DNA of 64,000 nucleotides. Source: Rugamonas sp. A1-17 (GTDB lineage Bacteria; Pseudomonadota; Gammaproteobacteria; Burkholderiales; Burkholderiaceae_D). The position numbers were made by a program, and so were the translations under genes. The DNA is taken from assembly GCA_025548565.1 (NCBI GenBank), contig JAJLPB010000009.1, positions 248,001-312,000 of the forward strand, written 5' to 3'. This document shows positions 1-8,024 of the stretch, in pieces; within the stretch, counting starts at the first letter, position 1; every line of letters begins with the position of its first letter. The notes under the pieces were generated by a model, which was given only the letters and a program-made list of their open reading frames with translations, was not told the origin of the DNA and made no database searches.

Positions 1-1088
1 ACAGCGAAATAGCGGTAGCTGGTCGCGTCCCCGCCACGGCTGGTGTGCACCTTGGCGATCTGCGGCAGCGTGGTGAGATTGCCCATCATGGGATCGTCGC
101 GGTCGGTGAATTCCCACAGCGCGGACGCTTCGTTCAGCGCCTCGGGGTCGGTAACGTCGAGCGCGAACAGGCCTTGCGCGCCGCCGCCCATCGCGGACAC
201 CAGCACGGTGCGCCAGTTGCCGGCGATCAGAACGTCGCCGCTGATTGCGGGGCCGTCGACGTAGGCGCGATGCGCATAGCTGGGGCTGGGCAAGCGGTTC
301 AGTGCCGGCATCAATGCGTCGGGCAGATAAGCGTAGCGTTCAATGCCGCTGGCGGCGTCGAAGCCATGCAGCATGCCGTCGTTGGCGCCGAGGTAGATCA
401 TGGGAGGGCGGGCCTTGTTCCGTTCGCGAAAGGCCAAGTAACCCGCATCCAGCGCAGCACCCGCCGGCGGACCGACCAGGACAGGCGTGCTGTTGATCGC
501 GTCCCCCAACACGCTGCCGCGGCGGCGGAATATTGCGCCCTCGTCGCTGCGGTCGCCGCGCAGATAGGCGACGCGCCGGGCGCCCAGTCCGTCGCTGGTC
601 GCGTGCGGTGGCGGTGCCTGGTCCAACATCGCCTGCTGCGCGGCCGACAAGGCAGGCCATGCAAATGGGACGCCTGCCGACCTGCCGTCCGCCTGGACGA
701 TGGACGTGTAGAGCCTACGCGCGTCGGGTTCCGGCACTGGCGCCCGTCCTGGCGCACCGGTCAGGATAGTGCCAGCGTCCCACAGCACCGCCCCTGCCGA
801 AGGCGCACCGGTCGCCGTCAAACTGATACGCTCAAAGTGACCGCCGCTGTCGCTCGCGTCGAGCGTCGCGCTGAACAAATCTCCCACCGCGAGGCTCGAA
901 GTACCCCCCATCCGGGTTCCCGCAGCCGGCGTCGCCGCGCGGCAGGCCGCAGTCAAGGGCTCGCTGCCGATATTGATCAGCGGCGGCGCGGCGTGTACGC
1001 CAGCCGCCAGCATCGGCAGCAGCATCAACAGCAAGGCGATCAAGACCCACGACCACACGCGCCCACGCCCAGGCATCGCAATTTGCAT
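1..1088 (-). CDS. pilY1: PilY1-type pilus tip/assembly protein, N-terminal part (runs off window)
   Basis: The frame opens at an ATG 10 bases past the pilX stop, behind a strong AGGAGGGG ribosome site, and stays open to the window edge (about 362 residues). Residues 1-34 are a signal peptide with a long Leu/Met core ending in VHAAPP. Later come LGDAINSTPVLVG, then MIYLGANDGMLHGFDA and a run of propeller-like strands, which are hallmarks of the PilY1 beta-propeller. In the family, PilY1 sits with minor pilins at the type IV pilus tip and affects extension, adhesion and surface sensing. The propeller is reached after only about 220 residues, so the long N-terminal vWA-type region of Pseudomonas PilY1 is absent; a short PilY1 is the simplest reading. 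The Ca-binding loop would lie outside the window. Confidence 0.9.
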   Translation of the reverse strand, partial: MQIAMPGRGRVWSWVLIALLLMLLPMLAAGVHAAPPLINIGSEPLTAACRAATPAAGTRMGGTSSLAVGDLFSATLDASDSGGHFERISLTATGAPSAGAVLWDAGTILTGAPGRAPVPEPDARRLYTSIVQADGRSAGVPFAWPALSAAQQAMLDQAPPPHATSDGLGARRVAYLRGDRSDEGAIFRRRGSVLGDAINSTPVLVGPPAGAALDAGYLAFRERNKARPPMIYLGANDGMLHGFDAASGIERYAYLPDALMPALNRLPSPSYAHRAYVDGPAISGDVLIAGNWRTVLVSAMGGGAQGLFALDVTDPEALNEASALWEFTDRDDPMMGNLTTLPQIAKVHTSRGGDATSYRYFA

Positions 1089-1097
1089 ATCCCCTCC

Positions 1098-1595
1098 TCA
1101 CTCCGGCTTGCTGTACACGCTCTGCAAGACCACTTCCGTCCCCGGCCGCGCGCCGAAACCGATCACCGTCACGCGATAGCAATAACTGGCAGGCGACGCA
1201 TCCTCGCCAGGCTGGTGGCAGGCCATGCGCTCGACCAGATAGCGGGGCTTCCTGAATGGCAGCGCACCTTCCGCCGTCATCATCTCCGCCCCCGTGTGCT
1301 CGCCGAAGCCCACCGTGCAGGCGCCGCCATCCTCGGCCCCGGATAGATCCACCCGCTGCCACGCGGGCGCCACGCCGCAGGCGCTGATCGCCGCCGTGCC
1401 GGATTGAATATCGCGCTCCGCATCTGCCAAGGCATCCTCCGCCGCTTGCAACGCCACTTCCCTATCACGCTCGCCGCGCGCCGCCTTCTCGCCCTGCAAG
1501 CTCATTTGTGCCGCCGACACGCCCAGCAACATCACCAGGATCAGCATCAGCAGACACATCAGCACCGCCACGCCCCGCTGCCCTCGCCTCGTCAT
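1098..1595 (-). CDS. pilX: Type IV pilus minor pilin PilX-like
   Basis: A 165-residue protein with the prepilin-like start RRGQRG/VAVLMCLLMLILVMLLG: a basic tip, Gly before the cleavage point and a hydrophobic helix of about 20 residues. It lacks the Glu at +5, as PilX proteins usually do. Two pairs of cysteines follow in the C-terminal head. It lies between pilW (2-nt gap) and pilY1 (9-nt gap), the usual order in pilV-pilW-pilX-pilY1 operons, where minor pilins prime pilus assembly and carry PilY1 to the tip. Family assignment rests on the helix and context, since head domains diverge quickly. Confidence 0.85.
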   Translation of the reverse strand: MTRRGQRGVAVLMCLLMLILVMLLGVSAAQMSLQGEKAARGERDREVALQAAEDALADAERDIQSGTAAISACGVAPAWQRVDLSGAEDGGACTVGFGEHTGAEMMTAEGALPFRKPRYLVERMACHQPGEDASPASYCYRVTVIGFGARPGTEVVLQSVYSKPE

Positions 1596-1597
1596 GA

Positions 1598-2551
1598 CTA
1601 CCCGCTCCGGTTGCGCAACGCCACCGTCATGCCGACCACCCTGCGCGCCCGCGCCCGCTGCGACGTCGGCAGACTCCCCTCCACGATACGCACGCCCTCG
1701 TCGTCGCCATGCGCATCGGAATACGCTGGGCCGAACAGGTCGTATTGCGCCGCTCCCGTATCGGCGCGTGTGTTGCTCTCGCCATGCAGCAGCAAAGCCA
1801 CCCTGACGCTACAAACACGCTTCCAAAAAGTCTTGCGGCGGAAATCGCGCAAGCGTTCATCCGCCGTCGCGCCAACCAGCGCCAACGCGGTATCCATCGC
1901 GTCGATACCGCTGGCGTTGAGGTAGGTATTGGGCACGCCGTCGGCCGGAACATCGGTATCAAGTCCATACAGCACCTGAAAGGAATCGACACCGCGCACG
2001 ATAGCGTCAGCGCCCCAGCCGGAGGCGCCGCGGTACTTGCAGCGCAGCTCGGTCTCGCCCGTGCCATCGTCGGCGACGTAGAAGATGCTCCAGCCGCGCG
2101 CATCGGGCGCGTCGGGAGCGGCCACGCCGAAGCCTGCGCAATTGAGATTGGAGCCGTCGCCATTGCTGCCCACGCCCGTGCCGGAGAAACGCAGCGCCAG
2201 CACATCGCTGCCGTGCGCGACCGCCGGCAACAGCCCCGAGATATCCGTGCTGCCCCGGCTGATGCTGCGCGCGTCCAGCCCGGCAACTGACGCCGGCGCC
2301 GCATCATCCAACTCTATCGGCGCAGCCTTGCCGTCCCAGTTGACGTAGGCGCCCTGGCGTATCGCGCGCGCCATGATGTCGAGCGCATGGCGGCCGCCGT
2401 CGTTCAGCCCGACGTACTCATCATGATTGCGGTAACTGCTGCCGGCCGACAGCAGCAGGCCGCTGGCCAGCAAGGTCACGATCAAGCCCAGCGTCACCGC
2501 GATGGCGAACTCGACGACCGTCCAACCACGGGCAAGGGGCGGCGCATTCAT
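1598..2551 (-). CDS. pilW: Type IV pilus minor pilin PilW-like
   Basis: A 317-residue protein with prepilin motif ARG/WTVVEFAIAVTLGLIVTLLASGLLL: Gly at -1 and Glu at +5, followed by the transmembrane helix. The +1 residue is Trp rather than the usual Phe. The length, and the Arg-His-Ala-Leu-Asp-Ile segment soon after the helix, fit PilW minor pilins, which with PilV and PilX form the priming complex for pilus assembly in the inner membrane. The gene start overlaps the pilV stop by 4 bases (ATGA), indicating translational coupling. Confidence 0.85.
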   Translation of the reverse strand: MNAPPLARGWTVVEFAIAVTLGLIVTLLASGLLLSAGSSYRNHDEYVGLNDGGRHALDIMARAIRQGAYVNWDGKAAPIELDDAAPASVAGLDARSISRGSTDISGLLPAVAHGSDVLALRFSGTGVGSNGDGSNLNCAGFGVAAPDAPDARGWSIFYVADDGTGETELRCKYRGASGWGADAIVRGVDSFQVLYGLDTDVPADGVPNTYLNASGIDAMDTALALVGATADERLRDFRRKTFWKRVCSVRVALLLHGESNTRADTGAAQYDLFGPAYSDAHGDDEGVRIVEGSLPTSQRARARRVVGMTVALRNRSG

Positions 2552-3102
2552 CGCGTTGCTCCAACAACCAAGGCGAGTGCCGGCGTGAACTCGCCGCTCG
2601 CATCCTTGTGCGGCGTGCCGTCAGGATTCTTTTCACGCCACCCAATCTTGACCACCACCGGCGCACCCGCCCCGCCGCCACAAGCCCAGACCGGCTTGCC
2701 GCCACCATCCCGACACACGCGCAACCGCCCCGCCGGCAGATACTGGCTCACCTGCATTTTCGCTTCGTACAGATCGAACATCGCCAGCTGCCCGCTGTCG
2801 CAAGCACCGCCATAGCACAGCGCCGACGGCGCCGGCGGACGAGGTTCAGCCAGCGCGTCGTAGTCAAGCGTCAGATAGGGATTGGCGCCATCGGCCAGAT
2901 GCATCTGCGCGGCATTGGCGCGCATGCGCTCAGCCAGGCCGGCCGCCACATAGCCCGCCTGCGACAGCAATGCCGCTTGGTGCCGAGCACGCAGCGCGGA
3001 CAGTTGCATCGCCACGCCGCCGACAATGCCGAACGCCAGCAACAACACGGCGATGAGTATTTCCAGCAGCGTAAAGCCCGGCATATAAGCGCGTGCGCGC
3101 AT
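2548..3102 (-). CDS. pilV: Type IV pilus minor pilin PilV-like
   Basis: A 184-residue protein beginning MRARAYMPG/FTLLEILIAVLLLAFGIVGG, a textbook type IV prepilin cleavage site (Gly/Phe, Glu at +5) and helix. The start was set at the ATG at 3102 because GGAGGTG lies just upstream; an in-frame TTG 15 bases earlier would sit before that ribosome site. It is the first gene of the minor pilin operon. The helix continues into ALRARHQAALLSQAGYVAAGLAERMRAN, typical of PilV. Substrate of the prepilin peptidase PilD, which is not in this window. Confidence 0.88.
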   Translation of the reverse strand: MRARAYMPGFTLLEILIAVLLLAFGIVGGVAMQLSALRARHQAALLSQAGYVAAGLAERMRANAAQMHLADGANPYLTLDYDALAEPRPPAPSALCYGGACDSGQLAMFDLYEAKMQVSQYLPAGRLRVCRDGGGKPVWACGGGAGAPVVVKIGWREKNPDGTPHKDASGEFTPALALVVGATR

Positions 3103-3218
3103 CGCACACCTCCGCAAGTCGACGAGGACAGTGCTAGAAGTTAGCAGTGACTGCTGCTGAGAGTATGAGGTGTATCAAAGGTGCGCCAGCCGCAGGCCGG
3201 CGGCTAACGCGTGGGAAA

Positions 3219-3689
3219 CTAAGCCTTGCGCGGCTTGCGTTCCTGCCCGACTTCGGCAATGGCGTCCTGGAACTCGGCCAGGTCTTCGAAGTTCTTGTAG
3301 ACCGACGCAAAACGGATATACGCGATCTTGTCGAGGCGCTTCAGTTCCTGCATCACCAGCTCGCCGATGTAGCCGGTATCGACCTCGCGCTGACCGCTGG
3401 TCAGCAGCTTTTCCTCGATCGACAAAATCGCCGCATCGACTGCGGGCGCCGCCACGGGACGCTTGCGCAGGGCCAGCGTCAGGCTGCCGCGCAGCTTGGC
3501 CGACGAGTACTCGGTACGGCTGCCGTTCTTCTTGACCACATACGGCATCACCAGCTCGATGCGCTCATACGTGGTAAATCGTTTATCACATTTTCCGCAG
3601 CGCCGGCGCCGGCGTATGGCATCCCCCTCCTCGGATACACGCGTATCGAGAACCTGGGTTTCTTCATGCTGGCAAAACGGACATTTCAT
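3219..3689 (-). CDS. nrdR: Transcriptional repressor NrdR
   Basis: A 156-residue protein of standard NrdR length. The N-terminus has the zinc ribbon [13 protein letters not shown] with a second pair CGKC and the conserved [18 protein letters not shown]. An ATP-cone follows ([30 protein letters not shown]). NrdR senses dATP/ATP and represses ribonucleotide reductase genes through NrdR boxes. It lies 115 bases downstream of glyA on the same strand, a common betaproteobacterial order; the gap holds a REP-like inverted pair that may limit read-through. Confidence 0.97.
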   Translation of the reverse strand: MKCPFCQHEETQVLDTRVSEEGDAIRRRRRCGKCDKRFTTYERIELVMPYVVKKNGSRTEYSSAKLRGSLTLALRKRPVAAPAVDAAILSIEEKLLTSGQREVDTGYIGELVMQELKRLDKIAYIRFASVYKNFEDLAEFQDAIAEVGQERKPRKA

Positions 3690-3715
3690 ATTGGCGATTA
3701 GCAGAGTTAATTAGC

Positions 3716-3795
3716 GTCGTTCCCGCGAAAGCGGGAACCCATGCAGCGCTGCCGAAGTTACTCAGCATGGATCCCCGCTTTCGCGGGGATGACGC
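3716..3795. repeat. REP-like inverted pair between glyA and nrdR
   Basis: Two facing copies of a short palindrome. The left one reads CGTTCCCGCGAAAGCGGGAA and the right one, in the opposite direction, GATCCCCGCTTTCGCGGGGA. Each folds on itself, and CATGC/GCATG next to them pair with each other. Such paired elements are common intergenic repeats in proteobacteria and may act as transcript-stabilising or terminating structures for glyA. A close relative lies at 6188-6268. Confidence 0.75.
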
Positions 3796-3804
3796 AGGCT
3801 TGTG

Positions 3805-5052
3805 TTACTTGGCGTAGACAGGGAACTTGTCAGCCAGAACCTTCACGGCCGCTTTCACGCGGTCGATGGTTGCTGCGTCGTGCGGGTTGTCCAGCACGTC
3901 GGCGATCAGGTTGCCGACTTGTTCCGCTTCCGCTTCCTTGAAGCCACGGGTGGTGAAGGCAGGCGAGCCCAGGCGAATGCCGGAAGTCACGAATGGCTTC
4001 TGCGGATCGTTAGGGATGCCGTTCTTGTTGCAGGTCATGTGGGCCGCGCCCAGGATCGCTTCCGCTTCCTTGCCGGTCAGGTTCTTCGGACGCAGGTCCA
4101 CCAGCATCACGTGCGACTCGGTGCCGCCGGAAACGATGCGCAGGCCGCGCTTGATCAGGGTCTTGGCCAGCACGTCGGCGTTGATGACGACTTGTTGCTG
4201 GTAAGCCTTGAACTCAGGCGTCAGCGCTTCCTTGAACGCGACGGCCTTGCCGGCGATCACGTGCATCAGCGGGCCGCCCTGGATGCCTGGGAAGATGGCC
4301 GAGTTGATGATCTTCTCGTGCTCGGCCTTCATCAGGATGATGCCGCCGCGCGGGCCGCGCAGCGATTTGTGCGTGGTCGAGGTGACGAAGTCGGCGTGCG
4401 GCACAGGGTTAGGATACAGGCCGGCGGCGATCAGGCCGGCGTAGTGCGCCATGTCGACCATGAAGTAAGCCCCAACAGCCTTGGCGACGGCGGCGAAGCG
4501 CTCGAAATCGATTTTTTTCGAGAACGCCGAGGCGCCGGCGATGATCAGCTTAGGCTTGTGTTCCTTGGCCAGCGCTTCCATGGCGGCGTAGTCGATGTCC
4601 TCTTCCGGGGTCAGGCCGTAGGAAACGACGTTGAACCATTTGCCGGACATGTTCAGCGGCATGCCGTGGGTCAGGTGGCCGCCTTCGGCCAGCGACATGC
4701 CCATGATGGTGTCGCCTGGTTTCAGCACGGCGAAGAACACGCCCTGGTTGGCTTGCGAGCCCGAGTTCGGCTGCACGTTGGCCGCTTCCGCGCCGAACAG
4801 CTGCTTGACGCGGTCGATCGCCAGTTGCTCGACGACGTCGACGTATTCGCAACCGCCGTAGTAGCGCTTGCCTGGGTAGCCTTCGGCGTATTTATTGGTC
4901 AGCTGGGAACCCTGCGCTTCCATGACGGCTGGCGAGGTGTAGTTCTCCGAAGCGATCAGTTCGATGTGATCGTGCTGACGGGTGTTTTCTTTCTGGATGG
5001 CGCCGAACAATTCCGGGTCAACGCTGGCGAGGGTGTGATCTTTTGCGAACAT
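3805..5052 (-). CDS. glyA: Serine hydroxymethyltransferase
   Basis: A 415-residue fold-type I PLP enzyme converting serine and tetrahydrofolate to glycine and 5,10-methylene-THF, the main cytosolic source of one-carbon units. Visible hallmarks are [14 protein letters not shown] near the N-terminus, [24 protein letters not shown], and the PLP-lysine motif [13 protein letters not shown] (Lys near residue 226). Full length. A ZTP riboswitch and a sigma70-type promoter lie in its leader, so expression should rise when ZTP signals a shortage of 10-formyl-THF. Confidence 0.98.
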   Translation of the reverse strand: MFAKDHTLASVDPELFGAIQKENTRQHDHIELIASENYTSPAVMEAQGSQLTNKYAEGYPGKRYYGGCEYVDVVEQLAIDRVKQLFGAEAANVQPNSGSQANQGVFFAVLKPGDTIMGMSLAEGGHLTHGMPLNMSGKWFNVVSYGLTPEEDIDYAAMEALAKEHKPKLIIAGASAFSKKIDFERFAAVAKAVGAYFMVDMAHYAGLIAAGLYPNPVPHADFVTSTTHKSLRGPRGGIILMKAEHEKIINSAIFPGIQGGPLMHVIAGKAVAFKEALTPEFKAYQQQVVINADVLAKTLIKRGLRIVSGGTESHVMLVDLRPKNLTGKEAEAILGAAHMTCNKNGIPNDPQKPFVTSGIRLGSPAFTTRGFKEAEAEQVGNLIADVLDNPHDAATIDRVKAAVKVLADKFPVYAK

Positions 5053-5153
5053 GAAAAAACTCCAATCGAATTGAGTAACTTGTTACTGGCAGGTTGGATC
5101 GAATGAGGGAAGCCGATAGCGGACAGGCAGCCTCTTCGTGCATTTCCATCGAT

Positions 5154-5275
5154 GGCTGCCCAGGCGAACGGCTGTTGAAATCTCACGTTTCCCGGTGGAT
5201 GCCCACCTTTCGCCGACCGGCCGCCACGCACCAAAATGGTGATGACCGGAGCTTTTCGCCAGTTACGTGAGACGT
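5154..5275 (-). ncRNA. ZTP riboswitch (pfl motif) in the glyA leader
   Basis: Read on the minus strand, the leader has the three conserved blocks of the pfl/ZTP motif in order: ACTGGCG after a stem strand, then CCACCGGGAA, then a downstream TCGCCTGGGCA block that forms the second subdomain and pseudoknot. The outer helix is an exact 8-bp pairing, TCTCACGT (5272-5265) with ACGTGAGA (5188-5181), and an internal GGTGG/CCACC helix is present. ZTP riboswitches bind the purine intermediate ZTP/ZMP and commonly switch on glyA and purine genes. A GGCAGCC/GGCTGCC hairpin (5160-5126) overlaps the 3' edge and could be part of the expression platform. Motif recognition is by eye. Confidence 0.9.
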
Positions 5276-5287
5276 AATGGAAGCCTG

Positions 5288-5316
5288 ATTGTAATTTATG
5301 CGCCAGATTTGAGCAA
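5288..5316 (-). promoter_or_regulatory. Promoter of glyA
   Basis: On the minus strand TTGCTC (-35, 5316-5311) and TACAAT (-10, 5293-5288) are separated by exactly 17 bases. The predicted start, near 5281, falls just upstream of the outer helix of the ZTP riboswitch, which is the right geometry for a riboswitch leader. Confidence 0.75.
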
Positions 5317-5428
5317 GGAAATGCTTGCTTAAAAAGCAATCTTGTGCCGATTTTGATGGCCGGGGCTAGCCATACTGCCATTTCGGCTACACTTGACCAC
5401 CGTTTCCACTCACGCATAAGGATAGATC

Positions 5429-6178
5429 ATGATCGTCTTCATCACGGGCGCCACCGCCGGCTTCGGCGCCGCCATGGCCCGCACCTTCGTCCAGAACGGC
5501 CATAAAGTGCTGATCAGCGGCCGCCGCGCCGACCGCCTGGAGGCGCTGGCCGCCGAGCTGGGCGCCGCCGCCCGCCCGATCGTGCTGGACGTGACCGACA
5601 AGGCCTCGATCAAGACCGCGCTGGACAGCCTGCCGGCCGAGTGGTCGCAGATCGACGTGCTGGTCAACAATGCCGGCCTGGCGCTGGGCGTCACGCCGGC
5701 GCACGAATCGTCGCTGGAGGACTGGGACACCATGATCGCCACCAACTGCAGCGGCCTGGTCGCCATGACCCGCGCCATCCTGCCGGCGATGGTGGCGCGC
5801 GGCAGCGGCACCATCATCAACCTCGGCTCGGTGGCCGGCGACACGCCCTACCCCGGCGGCAATGTGTACGGCGCCACCAAGGCCTTCGTCGAGCAGTTCA
5901 CGCTCAACCTGCGCGCCGACCTGGTGGGCACCGGCGTGCGCGCCACCAACCTGGCGCCGGGCCTGTGCGGCGGCACTGAGTTCTCCAACGTCCGCCTGAA
6001 GGGCAACGACGCGGCCGCGGCCAAGGTCTACGAAGGCACCGAGCCGCTGACGGCCGAGGACATCGCCAACACCGCCTACTGGATCGCCACCCTGCCGGCC
6101 CACATCAACATCAACCGCATTGAAATGATGCCGACCTGCCAGGGCTACGGCCCGCTGGCGATCAAGCGCAACCTGTAA
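5429..6178 (+). CDS. ydfG: NADP-dependent short-chain dehydrogenase, YdfG-like
   Basis: A 249-residue classical SDR. Cofactor motif TGATAGFG is near the N-terminus, NNAG follows at about residue 80, and the catalytic Ser and YGATK (Tyr/Lys) come near residues 133-150. The C-terminal IEMMPTCQGYGPLAI resembles E. coli YdfG, which oxidises L-allo-threonine and L-serine and reduces malonic semialdehyde. The GRRADRL stretch after the first strand suits NADP. It is transcribed away from glyA; AAGGATAG upstream is the ribosome site. The substrate is inferred from family resemblance only. Confidence 0.87.
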   Translation: MIVFITGATAGFGAAMARTFVQNGHKVLISGRRADRLEALAAELGAAARPIVLDVTDKASIKTALDSLPAEWSQIDVLVNNAGLALGVTPAHESSLEDWDTMIATNCSGLVAMTRAILPAMVARGSGTIINLGSVAGDTPYPGGNVYGATKAFVEQFTLNLRADLVGTGVRATNLAPGLCGGTEFSNVRLKGNDAAAAKVYEGTEPLTAEDIANTAYWIATLPAHININRIEMMPTCQGYGPLAIKRNL

Positions 6179-6187
6179 AAGACGCTC

Positions 6188-6268
6188 CGTCGTTCCCGCG
6201 CAGGCGGGAACCCATGCTGTGTATCCTGGCTGGCGAAGTATGGATTCCCGCCTGCGCGGGAATGACGA
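6188..6268. repeat. REP-like inverted pair upstream of the tol cluster
   Basis: Facing copies of GTTCCCGCGCAGGCGGGAAC and ATTCCCGCCTGCGCGGGAAT separated by about 20 bases, in the same arrangement as the pair beside glyA. The core palindrome has GCGCAGGC instead of GCGAAAGC. It follows the SDR stop by about 10 bases and could end or protect that transcript. Confidence 0.75.
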
Positions 6269-6389
6269 ATCGTTTCATCCCTGAAGCGATTCGTAAGCGG
6301 TTGTTACAAACCTTGGCAAGTTGCTGGGAAAACGCTTTACTATCGCAAATGCAATTTTTGGCGTCTTCGTGGAATGACGCCGTAGCAGC

Positions 6390-6419
6390 TTCAACGAAAA
6401 CAATAAAATCGCGTAGAAT
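6390..6419 (+). promoter_or_regulatory. Candidate promoter of ybgC-tol operon
   Basis: TTCAAC and TAGAAT lie 18 bases apart in a locally AT-rich stretch. Transcription would begin about 25 bases before the ybgC ATG at 6451. Only a motif match. Confidence 0.45.
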
Positions 6420-6450
6420 GTTGCTCAATCTTACTAGTAGTCAAAATAAC

Positions 6451-6864
6451 ATGCCTGCAGAGTTTATCTGGAACGTACGGGTCTACTACGAGGACACCGA
6501 CGCCGGCGGTATCGTCTATTACGCAAACTACCTCAAATTCTTCGAGCGCGCCCGCACCGAGTGGTTGCGCGCCATCCATGTCGAACAACACGCCTTACTC
6601 CACGAACATGATGTCTTGTTCGTCGTCAAAAGCGTCAGCGCGGAGTATCATGCGCCTGCCAGGTTGGACGATGAACTAAAATTAACACTTAGTATCGAAA
6701 AGCTAGGCCGTGCCTCGATCCTGTTCGTGCAGCAAGCCTGGTGCGGCGAACAATTGCTCAACACCGCCCGCGTCAAGGTCGGCTGCGTGGGTTCCGACCT
6801 GTCGCCGCGCGCCGTGCCGGTGGCGGTTGCCGAAAAAATGCGTAGTACCATCAAAACAGACTGA
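6451..6864 (+). CDS. ybgC: Acyl-CoA thioesterase YbgC (tol-pal associated)
   Basis: A 137-residue hotdog-fold thioesterase. VRVYYEDTDAGGIVYYANYLKFFERARTEWLR is the 4-hydroxybenzoyl-CoA thioesterase signature, with the catalytic Asp in EDTDAGG. The ATG at 6451 gives the usual family length; an upstream in-frame extension would begin inside the REP/promoter region and shows no homology-like sequence. It heads the tol-pal operon, 8 bases before tolQ, as in many proteobacteria. Substrate in vivo is uncertain in the family, probably short acyl-CoA or acyl-ACP linked to phospholipid metabolism. Confidence 0.93.
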   Translation: MPAEFIWNVRVYYEDTDAGGIVYYANYLKFFERARTEWLRAIHVEQHALLHEHDVLFVVKSVSAEYHAPARLDDELKLTLSIEKLGRASILFVQQAWCGEQLLNTARVKVGCVGSDLSPRAVPVAVAEKMRSTIKTD

Positions 6865-6872
6865 ACCTATAC

Positions 6873-7565
6873 ATGAACGTCACCCAAGACCTCTCTTTCC
6901 TGTCCCTCATCACCAACGCGCACGTGATCGTGCAAGTGATCATGGCGCTGCTGTTCGGCATCTCGCTGACCAGCTGGACCTACATCTTCAGCAAAATGTT
7001 CGCGGTGCGCTCGGCGCGCCGCCTGACCATCGAATTCGAGAAAACCTTCTGGGCCGGCGGCAACCTGCACGCGCTGCACCAGAACGCCGGCAAGGACCGC
7101 GCCAACAGCGGCCCGCTGGCGCGCATCTTCGAAGCCGGCATGGGTGAGTTCATCAAGAGCAAGGCCGCCTACACCGCCGCCCGCGAAAGCATGGACGCCG
7201 GCGCGGTGCTGGACGGCGCCCGCCGCGCCATGCGCGCCGCCTTCCAGCGCGAGATGGACGTGCTGGAATCGCACCTGGCCTTCCTGGCCTCGGTCGGCTC
7301 GGTGTCGCCATACATCGGCCTGCTCGGCACCGTGTGGGGCATCATGAACGCCTTCCGCGGCCTGGCCAATGTGCAGCAGGCCACGCTGGCCGCGGTCGCG
7401 CCCGGCATCGCCGAAGCGCTGATCGCCACCGCCATCGGCCTGTTCGCGGCGATCCCGGCCGTAGTCGCGTACAACCGTTTTTCGCACGACATCGACCGCC
7501 TGGCGATCCGCTTCGAGAGCTTTGTCGAAGAGTTCTCCAACATCCTGCAACGTCAGTCGCGTTAA
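6873..7565 (+). CDS. tolQ: Tol-Pal system proton channel subunit TolQ
   Basis: A 230-residue inner membrane protein of the ExbB/TolQ/MotA family. A first transmembrane helix (VIMALLFGISLTSWTYIF) is followed by a cytoplasmic domain and then two helices around VGSVSPYIGLLGTVWGIMNAF and APGIAEALIATAIGLFAAIPAVVAYN, the conserved channel region. With TolR it uses the proton gradient to energise TolA during outer-membrane constriction. Next gene is tolR, 15 bases on. Confidence 0.97.
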   Translation: MNVTQDLSFLSLITNAHVIVQVIMALLFGISLTSWTYIFSKMFAVRSARRLTIEFEKTFWAGGNLHALHQNAGKDRANSGPLARIFEAGMGEFIKSKAAYTAARESMDAGAVLDGARRAMRAAFQREMDVLESHLAFLASVGSVSPYIGLLGTVWGIMNAFRGLANVQQATLAAVAPGIAEALIATAIGLFAAIPAVVAYNRFSHDIDRLAIRFESFVEEFSNILQRQSR

Positions 7566-7580
7566 GAAGGCAGAGCAATC

Positions 7581-8018
7581 ATGGCTTCCTCTTTCTCCAG
7601 CAGCATGCGCGGCGGCCGCGGCCGCAAGTTCAAGTCCGAGATCAACGTCGTGCCGTACATCGACGTGATGCTGGTGTTGCTGATTATTTTCATGGTCATG
7701 CCTTCGGCCAATGACCCGAGCGTGGTCGACCTGCCGAGCGCCGAGCGCTCCACCAAGCCGCCCAGCGATTACGTGCAGGTGGTCATCAAGCCGAACGGCG
7801 CGCTGTCGATCGGCGTCAAGGGCAAGGGTGAAGAGGCGCCGGAAACCGCGCCCAACCGCGACGCGCTGGTCAAGAAGCTGCGCGCCATCCATACCGACCA
7901 TCCCGACTATCCGGTGCTGATCGCCGGCGACAAGGAAAGCAAGTACGACGACGTGATCCAGCTGATCTCGGAAGCGAAGAAGATGGGCATCAACCGGGTC
8001 GGCTTGTCGACCAAGTAA
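7581..8018 (+). CDS. tolR: Tol-Pal system protein TolR
   Basis: A 145-residue ExbD/TolR protein: short basic cytoplasmic tail (GRGRKFKSEINVVP), a single transmembrane helix YIDVMLVLLIIFMVMP whose Asp is the conserved proton-carrying residue, then a periplasmic domain ending in DVIQLISEAKKMGINRVGLSTK. It partners TolQ and TolA. GAAGGCAG precedes the ATG. Standard length. Confidence 0.97.
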   Translation: MASSFSSSMRGGRGRKFKSEINVVPYIDVMLVLLIIFMVMPSANDPSVVDLPSAERSTKPPSDYVQVVIKPNGALSIGVKGKGEEAPETAPNRDALVKKLRAIHTDHPDYPVLIAGDKESKYDDVIQLISEAKKMGINRVGLSTK

Positions 8019-8024
8019 ATCACA

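Noticed and set aside
45-1346. A 433-residue plus-strand frame over the left edge
   Set aside because: Shadow of pilY1 and pilX, which have signal peptide, ribosome sites and family motifs on the minus strand.
832-1362. A 176-residue minus-strand frame crossing pilX and pilY1
   Set aside because: Overlaps both real genes in another frame and has no homology-like content.
4956-5417. A 153-residue minus-strand frame over the glyA leader
   Set aside because: It crosses the promoter and riboswitch and ends inside glyA in another frame; the structured RNA explains the region.
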